Source: Lutraria lutraria (lineage: Eukaryota; Mollusca; Bivalvia; Venerida; Mactridae). From it: DNA of 64,000 bases. The notes under the pieces were generated by a model that saw nothing but the letters and a program-made list of their open reading frames with translations, had not been told where the DNA came from and did not search any database. The DNA lies in assembly GCA_964023205.1 (NCBI GenBank), contig OZ026835.1, forward strand, positions 2,125,053 through 2,189,052, given 5' to 3'. The translations under genes were made by a program, and so were the position numbers. Below are positions 17,501 to 22,372 of the stretch, piece by piece; position 1 is the stretch's first letter, and each line of letters starts with the position of its first letter.

Positions 17501-18305
17501 CAGTCAGAGCAGGTGGTTTGAATAACAATTCACTTCCATAATGTTGTGGATGGATTTTAATCACATAGCTCGGATAGAGATAGTCCTGTAGTTTTTGGTA
17601 TTCTTCTATACCACACGACTGATCCGATGAAATACCCACTTGCTTTAATAATACTTCAGCTTCGTATTTTTGAAGATTTTTCTTAGGCTGACGTATAAGA
17701 TTCCATCGTTTTTTCCATTCCGGGGTTTGATTTTCATGTACTTTGTACCGTCCTACCACAATCGATCTAGCTAAACACATAGAGTCCTTACTATTGTCAA
17801 TACACACAACACTTGTCTTTGACTTCCGCATACTGGATAAGTTTGGTGCTTTAAACGTTTTCTTTCCGGATCCCTGTGGCATAGCAATATGCGTAATTTC
17901 CATCTGTGCCGCCCCATCATGAATTTTAAATTGACGGTTACTTTGTGCCACACGTTCAATTTCATCCAATAATGTATCTCCACTAATACGAGATGCCCTA
18001 TTAAACGGAACATGTATCCCAAAGTCCAAATCAGGATGTAGAATAGATACTCGAACTCGATCATTCGACTTCACTTCACATCTCTTGTAGAGCTGATCCA
18101 TCATATCATTAAACAACCTGTTTGTAAATTCAAACGATTGATTATACGGTTGAAATGTCACATCATATACTCTAGATTGAGTCTTGAATTTCCTTGACTT
18201 TCTTTCCATGCGTGACTGTATGTTATAATAGTCGCGCACAGGCTCAAACTTACTTCGTTTAGTTGGAGGTTCATCCTCACCACTAGTACTGTCGGTATCT
18301 GACAT
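14514..18305 (-). CDS. POLB: Protein-primed family B DNA polymerase (Polinton POLB)
   Basis: 1263 aa from the ATG at 18305, chosen because a TATA box lies 28 bp upstream. The in-frame ATG at 18371 is upstream of that TATA. The order is: an acidic/basic N-terminus; a Cys/His-rich zinc region (about 299-403); the 3'-5' exonuclease with ExoI FFDFE (Asp424, Glu426), ExoII HNAQGYD (Asn498, Asp503) and ExoIII YCQSD (Tyr622, Asp626); and a Vsr-like VDGYC/YEFMGCWYHGCPTC module (about 724-748). The palm follows: motif A DICSLYP (Asp846), motif B KTMLNCLWG (Lys1025-Gly1033), motif C YFDTDS (Asp1124, Asp1126) and KNY (Lys1167, Tyr1169). All catalytic residues are present. It replicates the linear element using a terminal protein primer. 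The primer protein is not identifiable here and may be the N-terminal region. Confidence 0.97.
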   Translation of the reverse strand: MSDTDSTSGEDEPPTKRSKFEPVRDYYNIQSRMERKSRKFKTQSRVYDVTFQPYNQSFEFTNRLFNDMMDQLYKRCEVKSNDRVRVSILHPDLDFGIHVPFNRASRISGDTLLDEIERVAQSNRQFKIHDGAAQMEITHIAMPQGSGKKTFKAPNLSSMRKSKTSVVCIDNSKDSMCLARSIVVGRYKVHENQTPEWKKRWNLIRQPKKNLQKYEAEVLLKQVGISSDQSCGIEEYQKLQDYLYPSYVIKIHPQHYGSELLFKPPALTEKSRVIHIFHHDNHYDCIVSITGFLGRSYYCEWCDISYDHREGHQCSHICQCYAHTLCPAGQSIRCPDCHRLFQSQACFDNHKTKTGKQRKTICESVWNCKKCGQKVLGTKRNHVCPGTKKCRCCKAIVGPDHDCYIPTYEPPDRKQPEVPFIFFDFECRFDSGEHIPNFCVAQRACGDCMCKSVKAPCEYCEGVNEARQMTFRGENTLQQFCTWLFLPTHRGSTVIAHNAQGYDAQFILRYVVTQGTAKPQLIMNGSKIIQLRVHGIRMIDSLSFLSMPLSYFPNTFGLTELAKGWFPFYANTLAYQDYVGPYLPLHFYKPDSMKTERREEFLTWYNERKGDVFDFQKEMEKYCQSDVDILIRGCGEFRQQLLDSDQIDPFTEATTLAQVCNKAWRKNSMPPHSLAVISDAGYPNKTRYSMKGIRWLQMMAVTEEIHIRHALNNKGEVKIGPYYVDGYCQETNTVYEFMGCWYHGCPTCFPNRSTINPYTLRTMQQAYHDTYKRLESLKEQGYPVVVMWECEFDQRCQKDPAYKTRVERFYHGQDPIQPREALFGGRTNAIRLYHEVDSDQEIKYVDICSLYPYVNKYRAYPIGHPVIMSQEQIDQQHIEKYKGLIKCRVLPPQDLWMPVLPIHCNSKMVFTLCRTCAEKEMDYCTHSSYERFLYGTWTHVELAKAIALGYQVSKVYHVWHWDEWSTDVYRQYIDKYLKMKQEASGYPPGVDTEEAQDKFKQDYFEAEGIRLQQVEKNPGKRAFAKTMLNCLWGKNAQTNLLPKTEYVHRLDQFYGILNDPKKSVKYAECFDHDEFMLMNYTDESDKADPHSSANPVVASFVTAYARLELYKVLEPLGKRVLYFDTDSCMYIHDPDGYNVPIISSRLGKWTDEVPKGRIVRYVALGPKNYGYEYIENGELHQKCKVKGITLDYNATQQVNFNTMVDCVKDRHHYSTVVEYASRIKRHKDRTVTSEKQVKTFRSVYTKRIVVENHMTVPYGYLHD

Positions 18306-18332
18306 GATTATGATCTTAAAACTTCTCCGCCG

Positions 18333-18380
18333 TTTTTTATAGTTCGGGTTCAAGGTCACAACGCGTGACACTCTATAAAA
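18333..18380. promoter_or_regulatory. Divergent promoter between POLB and the CCHC gene
   Basis: Two mirrored TATA boxes: minus-strand TATAAAAAA (18333-18341) for POLB and plus-strand TATAAAA (18374-18380) for the CCHC gene. TCAAGGTCA (18350-18358), the extended half-site bound by ERR/SF-1-type orphan nuclear receptors, sits between them. Each ATG is 28-35 bp beyond its TATA box, so leaders must be only a few nucleotides long. ATCATTT/ATCATAATC-type sequences precede both ATGs. Confidence 0.65.
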
Positions 18381-18414
18381 GACGTACGCTCCGTCCGTTT
18401 TTTATCATTTCAAC

Positions 18415-18765
18415 ATGAGCGATCCTAAAATGAACCAAGTTGAAGAGAACCGAGATCAAACTTTGATGTATTCATTAAAGAAGAAAATTAAAGAGCTTAA
18501 CAACTTAGCGGATCAGCTCTGTGGACAGAAAAATGTAACATGGGATCATATCAAGTGTTATCGTTGTGGAAAGAAAGGACATTATTCTACAAGCTGTACG
18601 GAACCCTTCAACAATGAATGCTTTTATTGTCATGAACAAGGACATTTCATCGCAGACTGTCCTAAGAAACAAGGTGAACAGGTCGATCTACAGGACGCAG
18701 AACAGAGTAAGAAAAAACGTAAATACAAAAAGAATCCAACAAAAACTGTGAGTGACTTTGTGTAA
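18415..18765 (+). CDS. CCHC zinc-knuckle protein
   Basis: 116 aa. A helical N-terminus (1-45) is followed by two CCHC knuckles of the nucleic-acid-binding CX2CX4HX4C type: Cys48, Cys51, His56, Cys61 and Cys69, Cys72, His77, Cys82. The tail (99-110) is strongly basic (KKKRKYKKNP), able to act as a nuclear signal or bind RNA/DNA. Such knuckles are typical of retroviral nucleocapsids and CNBP-like proteins, and are unusual as a stand-alone Polinton gene. It is divergent from POLB and shares its promoter region, which suggests expression at the same time, perhaps in replication or in binding single strands. It uses AATAAA at 18894. Confidence 0.8.
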   Translation: MSDPKMNQVEENRDQTLMYSLKKKIKELNNLADQLCGQKNVTWDHIKCYRCGKKGHYSTSCTEPFNNECFYCHEQGHFIADCPKKQGEQVDLQDAEQSKKKRKYKKNPTKTVSDFV

Positions 18766-18772
18766 TCCAGGC

Positions 18773-18815
18773 AATGTGTTGGACAATGTGTTGGACAATG
18801 TGTTGGACAATTGTG
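18773..18815. repeat. 12-bp tandem repeat in the CCHC 3' UTR
   Basis: Three head-to-tail copies of AATGTGTTGGAC and a partial fourth directly follow the CCHC stop. A shorter TTGTACT repeat follows near 18852-18870. Confidence 0.75.
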
Positions 18816-18893
18816 TATAGACTTAAATTGGAGACTAAGTGAGTTGTATTGTGTTGTACTTTGTTGTACTTTGTTACTCAGAATGTTTTCAAA

Positions 18894-18899
18894 AATAAA
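18894..18899 (+). terminator. Poly(A) signal of the CCHC gene
   Basis: AATAAA lies 130 nt after the CCHC stop codon. It contrasts with the four terminal genes, which lack one and end in histone-type hairpins. Confidence 0.6.
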
Positions 18900-18964
18900 A
18901 TGATAGACAATGTAATATGCTTTTGTCTTTGCTTGAGATATAAAACGAATCTAACACATATGGT

Positions 18965-18980
18965 GGCCCTAATAAGGGCC
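18965..18980 (-). promoter_or_regulatory. Histone-mRNA-like 3' stem-loop, internal minus
   Basis: On the minus strand, CCAAC-GGCCCT-TATT-AGGGCC-ACCA lies 10 nt after the stop of the gene at 18991-19218. Stem and flanks are identical to the TIR hairpin. Only the loop differs (TATT). A purine-rich downstream tract is less obvious here (CAAGCAAAGAC, about 35 nt further). Confidence 0.7.
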
Positions 18981-18990
18981 GTTGGGTAAT

Positions 18991-19218
18991 TTATTGCATT
19001 TCTGCAAGAAATAGGTATCGCCAATAGTTGGCTCTCAAATCCTCATCATAAAAGATGGCAAGGTCAGGGTATAAATTACCCATCTTGATATCCATCTTGA
19101 CAATACTAACATCTTGGAATTCAGACAAGTCTGGGTACAAATTACCCATCTTGACCACCCAAACGTCTTCTTGTAACTCATCAGGTTCATCAGAAGAACT
19201 TTTCAAGCAGTTGCCCAT
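18991..19218 (-). CDS. Small predicted myristoylated protein with two LYPDL late-domain motifs
   Basis: 75 aa. The start MGNCLKSSS has Gly2, Cys4 and Ser6-8, fitting N-myristoylation with a palmitoylated Cys (Src-family-like), so it probably sits on the inner face of a membrane. The motif KMGNLYPDL occurs twice (23-31 and 45-53). LYPDL is an LYPxL late domain, the class that binds the ESCRT adaptor ALIX in retroviral Gag proteins. The C-terminus is aromatic (ANYWRYLFLAEM). The rest is acidic and probably disordered. It is divergent from the gene at 19420 and shares its CCAAT promoter. It ends in a histone-like stem-loop. I infer a role in membrane targeting and ESCRT recruitment for egress. 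I know of no matching Polinton family. Confidence 0.7.
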   Translation of the reverse strand: MGNCLKSSSDEPDELQEDVWVVKMGNLYPDLSEFQDVSIVKMDIKMGNLYPDLAIFYDEDLRANYWRYLFLAEMQ

Positions 19219-19278
19219 GTTGAATCATGAAACATAAATGAGCTATGGAACATGAGAAAAACACTGACCTAGAACAGA

Positions 19279-19356
19279 CCAATGAAATGTCGTTAAAATG
19301 GACCAATGAAATACCGTTAAAATGGACCAATGAAATACCGTTAAAAATGGACCAAT
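19279..19356. promoter_or_regulatory. Four-CCAAT-box divergent promoter
   Basis: CCAAT boxes at 19279-19283, 19303-19307, 19327-19331 and 19352-19356 are spaced 24, 24 and 25 bp inside a repeated GGACCAATGAAATACCGTTAAA unit. The last reads ACCAATCAG, the best NF-Y context. They lie between the divergent starts at 19218 and 19420. No TATA box is evident for either gene. Multiple NF-Y boxes between divergent genes are typical of cell-cycle and histone promoters. Confidence 0.65.
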
Positions 19357-19419
19357 CAGAGTCCTTGTATCATAGTCAGTCAGTGGCCTTGCCTTGATCT
19401 AATTTCATTCTGTATCAAG

Positions 19420-19743
19420 ATGTCGCAACGCACGCTTAACATTATTAAGAGAAAGTATACAACCTTAGGGTTGTATATTGAACAACTGGAGATGCAGTTA
19501 GAAGAGTTGAGATTGGAGTTGAAGACCCTGAGAGAGGGAAAACAGTTCGCGGAGGAGGTGGAGGTCTGCTCTGGGGAAGAGGTCTGGGGGGATACCCCCC
19601 AAGAATCAACCCCAGAGAACTGGGAAGATGAACTGGTAGAGGTTCCGTCGAACCTCTATCAACCTACACCGGACCCCAAGGATGTCCAGAAATGGGACAA
19701 GTGGTGTCCCGCTTGTATGGGGAGATGCGGTCAACGCCATTAA
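19420..19743 (+). CDS. Small coiled-coil acidic protein with C-terminal CxxC, histone-like 3' end
   Basis: 107 aa. Residues 8-40 form a Leu/Glu heptad-like coiled coil (around IEQLEMQLEELRLELKTL). The middle is acidic with Trp (GEEVWGDTPQESTPENWEDE). The C-terminus has CPACMGRCGQRH, a probable zinc hook. The coiled coil followed by Cys pairs matches the general plan of the leftmost gene (4592-5068). The family is not recognised. I looked for an LxCxE Rb-binding motif and did not find one. Divergent partner of the myristoylated protein gene, with the CCAAT array 64 bp or more upstream. Tandem histone-like stem-loops begin 20 nt after its stop, with no AATAAA. A regulatory role is possible but not shown. 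Confidence 0.7.
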   Translation: MSQRTLNIIKRKYTTLGLYIEQLEMQLEELRLELKTLREGKQFAEEVEVCSGEEVWGDTPQESTPENWEDELVEVPSNLYQPTPDPKDVQKWDKWCPACMGRCGQRH

Positions 19744-19762
19744 TCCCTATACAAGCACCAAC

Positions 19763-19820
19763 GGTCCTTTTCAGGACCACCAACGGCCCTTTTCAGGGCC
19801 CCCATACAATTCAGAAAGAA
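19763..19820 (+). promoter_or_regulatory. Tandem histone-mRNA-like stem-loops and downstream element, internal plus
   Basis: GGTCCT-TTTC-AGGACC (19763-19778) and GGCCCT-TTTC-AGGGCC (19785-19800) have CCAAC before each and ACCA after the first. CAGAAAGAA (19812-19820) is the histone-downstream-element-like tract. The surrounding sequence has diverged from the TIR copies, while the hairpins, the purine tract and CTCAT-TTGTC remain. This argues for conserved function rather than recent copying. Confidence 0.75.
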
Positions 19821-19932
19821 TCACTCTCATATTGTCAATATTACTAGTATATTTACAGTCCTATCTGATAACACCAAATACAAATAGACGGTGTGAGGTA
19901 AGTTTTCTATAAACATTTCCCACAAATATAAG

Positions 19933-20312
19933 TGCTGTGATAGTATATATTAAGTGTACAGTCTGTAAATTGCTGTGATAGTATATATTAAGTGTACAGT
20001 GTTCAAATTGCTGTGATAGTATATATTAAGTGTACAGTGTTCAAATTGCTGTGATAGTATAATGTGTACAGTATTCAAATTGCTGTGATAGTATATATTA
20101 AGTGTACAGTGTTCAAATTGCTGTGATAGTATATATTAAGTGTACAGTGTTCAAATTGCTGTGATAGTATAATGTGTACAGTATTCAAATTGCTGTGATA
20201 GTATGATGTGTACAAAGTATTCCCACAAATGTATTCAAAGTGCTGTGATTGTATGATGTGTACAAAGTATTCCCACAAATATAAGTGCTGTGATTGTATG
20301 ATGTGTACAAAG
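19933..20312. repeat. Tandem repeat array inside the Polinton (34-38 bp units)
   Basis: About ten units of the TGCTGTGATAGTATATATTA type. The long form is 38 bp (ends AAGTGTACAGTGTTCAAAT), and shorter 34-bp and more diverged forms lie towards the right. It is AT-rich and non-coding, between the internal stem-loops and the promoter of the last gene. It could be an enhancer, a replication element or a neutral satellite. Confidence 0.85.
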
Positions 20313-20319
20313 TAGACCT

Positions 20320-20486
20320 AACCTTGAAGTGTCACAATTGACCTTGACGTATCAAACACTTGTTCAAAAAAAACACAAAAAAACTTGAAGTGTCACACGT
20401 ATTCAAAAAAAACAAAAAAACTTGAAGTGTCAAAAATAACCTTGACCTAATAGAACACTGGCGCGTGCAGGCAAAAAGTATAAATA
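20320..20486 (+). promoter_or_regulatory. Promoter of the rightmost gene
   Basis: TATAAATA at 20479-20486 lies 36 bp before the ATG at 20522. Upstream, CTTGAAGTGTCA occurs three times (near 20323, 20383 and 20421), mixed with TGACCTTGA (20339-20347, the reverse of TCAAGGTCA) and A-tracts. The TCAAGGTCA element is shared with the POLB/CCHC promoter. Confidence 0.6.
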
Positions 20487-20521
20487 CCCCCGGCGCAGAC
20501 ACTATTTTTTCATTATCTAGC

Positions 20522-21289
20522 ATGGAGTCCTTCAACATGCCATACGATATATTGAGAGAAGCACTAGAATCATCTGAGTTAATAGACCCGAATGCGGGTA
20601 TGCATTACAACCAGCCGAAGTACAACCAGCCAAAGTACGGTCAACTACAGTATAGGCAGCCACAGTACAGCCAATACAGTCAACCACTGTACAGCCAATA
20701 CAGTCAACAGTCCATGGTAGATGTACAACCCCCTATGGTAGATGTACAGCCGATACAACCCATGGTAGATGTACAACCCACTATGACGAATACACAGCCT
20801 ATGGTAGATGTACAACCCACTATGACGAATACACAGCCTATGGTAGATGTACAACCCACTATGACGAATACACAACCTATACAGCCTATGGCGAATACAC
20901 AGCCTATACAGCCTATGGCGAATACACAGCCTATACAGCCTATGGCGAATACACAGCTTATGACGGATAAACAGTCTAATACAATGGGTGATGCAAAGCC
21001 TACAGCGGGATTGTCTGTTCTACAAGGTATCAGGGAAGAAATGGTACAGATGAATCAAGTCATGCAAGAGATGGTCAGACTCATGAAAAATCAAGAAGTA
21101 CGGTTTAAGCCACAAGAAATGATTGTACCTGTACAGTTTATGTATGATTCAAAGAAACGAAAACATGAGCATGAGAAAAAGAAACCGGAGCATGACAAAA
21201 AGAAACCGGAGATGACAGAAACGAAGAAACGAAAACATGATCTTGAGAAACAACCTCGGGGCAAGTATGGTAAAGAAATAAAGAAATGA
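20522..21289 (+). CDS. Gln/Pro-rich repeat protein with basic nuclear-type tail, histone-like 3' end
   Basis: 255 aa. The in-frame ATG at 20465 precedes the TATA box, so the start at 20522 (MESFNMPYDILREAL) is preferred. After a short helical N-terminus come YxQPxYxQ repeats (about 30-65). MVDVQPTMTNTQP-type and IQPMANTQP-type repeats (about 66-140) follow and are exact at DNA level in places. Then comes a helical block (about 160-190, IREEMVQMNQVMQEMVRLM) that could oligomerise, and finally a Lys/His/Arg-rich tail (212-255) with KKRKH twice, a likely nuclear signal. The family is unknown. The composition suggests a disordered, phase-separating or transcriptional-activator-like protein. It is the outermost right gene, and its 3' hairpins form part of the right TIR. 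Confidence 0.75.
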   Translation: MESFNMPYDILREALESSELIDPNAGMHYNQPKYNQPKYGQLQYRQPQYSQYSQPLYSQYSQQSMVDVQPPMVDVQPIQPMVDVQPTMTNTQPMVDVQPTMTNTQPMVDVQPTMTNTQPIQPMANTQPIQPMANTQPIQPMANTQLMTDKQSNTMGDAKPTAGLSVLQGIREEMVQMNQVMQEMVRLMKNQEVRFKPQEMIVPVQFMYDSKKRKHEHEKKKPEHDKKKPEMTETKKRKHDLEKQPRGKYGKEIKK

Positions 21290-21314
21290 AGATCCGACTA
21301 ACAGCTATGAAGAA

Positions 21315-21582
21315 ACCAACGGTCCTTTTCAGGACCACCAACGGCCCTTTTCAGGGCCACCATGTCTTTTCGAAAGAAAATTCTCTCATTGTCTCAAATG
21401 AATATTTAGTCTATACAGTACAAATAACAAAACACACACAGTACCAGAACATTCCTAAAATTCAATTCATGTTATTTTGAGCACCCAATATGGATTCCAA
21501 TTTGTCCTAATTTGTCACAATTTTGTTTACTTCTGGTACCAACATGGGTGTAAATGGTACCAGGGTACCGCCCATTACTACT
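21315..21582. repeat. Right terminal inverted repeat of the Polinton
   Basis: Mirror of 4322-4585. The inner ~190 bp is near-identical. The outer part shares the last 14 bp (CGCCCATTACTACT end) and a GACAAATT(A/G)GGACAAATTGGA block, and is otherwise diverged. It begins within 26 nt of the last gene's stop. Confidence 0.95.
21321..21380 (+). promoter_or_regulatory. Tandem histone-mRNA-like stem-loops and downstream element, right
   Basis: GGTCCT-TTTC-AGGACC (21321-21336) and GGCCCT-TTTC-AGGGCC (21343-21358), each with CCAAC before and ACCA after. CGAAAGAAAA follows at 21371-21380, 9-18 nt beyond the ACCA. Stem length, loop, flanks and spacing match replication-dependent histone pre-mRNA. It lies 31 nt after the stop at 21289. 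Confidence 0.8.
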
Positions 21583-22372
21583 TGTAGATAAGACTGGAAA
21601 AGCCACAGGGATTTATAGATTTGTTGCTACTTCATTGTTTTTTGCTTTGTACAGCTTTGTTGGTAGATGTTCTTTCAGTTATTAGTATGCTAAGCCTCAC
21701 ATTCCAGAAAGATCATGTGAACCTGTCAAACATTCGGCATAATGTGCAAACAACATTATACACTCTTGAAGCAATGAAAACCCAGTCTGCCACTGTTCAA
21801 CAGACCCTTATTGACCTTGGTGACGTTGGTGATAAATCCAACTACAAGGCTCTTTGTCAAATCATTGACAATTTGCCCATGAGGCAGAGGTTTTCTAGTA
21901 TCAGAGATAAGTTTATTGATAATCTAAAATCAAACATTCGTGCGAGATTTCCAGAGAACCAGTTGAACATTTTAGAATCACTTGATGTGTTGTTTAATCC
22001 CAAACGTTATCCTGATCAGGGTATGAACTTGAATACATATGCCATTGAACAAGGGCCAGGAGTCAGTTTATAACATTCAAGTTTTTAGCTTTGTCATACA
22101 AGGCCAGATTTTGAAGGATTTATTGAACTTCTTTTAAATGATTAAGCACATGTTAAGATAGCTAGTATTGCTCTTGTAATTCCTGTTTCTAGTTCACCCT
22201 GTGAGAGGGGCTTTTCTGAGCAAAATGTTCTTAAAAACAAAGTTAGAAATAGACTAAATCCTGAAAGACTGAATATACTTTTGATGATAAAATTGCAAGG
22301 TCCTGTGGTTAAAGATTTTGACTTTATGTCTGCTGCTAGGGCTTTCACTACAATGAAGCAGAGAAGGAAGTA
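21583..22372 (+). pseudogene. hAT-family transposase relic (ZNF862-like)
   Basis: The translation begins at the Polinton boundary (DKTGKATGIYRFVATSLFFA), then continues in other frames with LVDVLSVISMLSLTFQKDHVNLS and further. It ends with the hAT dimerisation signature SSPCERGFSEQN, then NRLNPERLNILLMI, before a stop at 22372. At least two frameshifts break it. Matching upstream hAT sequence is absent left of the Polinton. Confidence 0.7.

Larger units (their letters stand above)
4322..21582. mobile_element. Polinton/Maverick element (endogenous adintovirus-like), about 17.3 kb
   Basis: Bounded by inverted repeats that begin AGTAGTAATGGGCG on both sides, consistent with the AG...CT termini usual for Polintons. 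It encodes the full diagnostic set: POLB, INT, ATPase, adenain-type protease, double jelly-roll capsid protein and penton-like protein. It also has conserved Polinton-associated small proteins and a terminal accessory gene layer. Late-type genes run on the minus strand. The CCHC gene and two terminal genes run plus. All ORFs appear open. I could not find a 6-bp target duplication: the left flank is GTCAGG and the right flank TGTAGA. Confidence 0.97.

Noticed and set aside
6400..18064. Plus-strand and alternative-frame ORFs inside the Polinton genes
   Set aside because: They are shadows of the minus-strand genes and have no coding signatures of their own.
18306..18371. POLB start at 18371
   Set aside because: That ATG lies upstream of the POLB TATA box (18333-18341), so it would not be in the mRNA.
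19420..19743. LxCxE Rb-binding (oncoprotein-like) motif in the small terminal proteins
   Set aside because: The Cys contexts (EVCSGEE, LTCRLC) do not fit LxCxE in either this protein or the one at 4592-5068.
19933..20312. CRISPR array
   Set aside because: The units are contiguous tandem repeats without unique spacers, in an animal genome.
20465..20521. N-terminal extension of the rightmost gene
   Set aside because: It runs through its own TATA box (20479-20486). The next ATG at 20522 is at the right distance.
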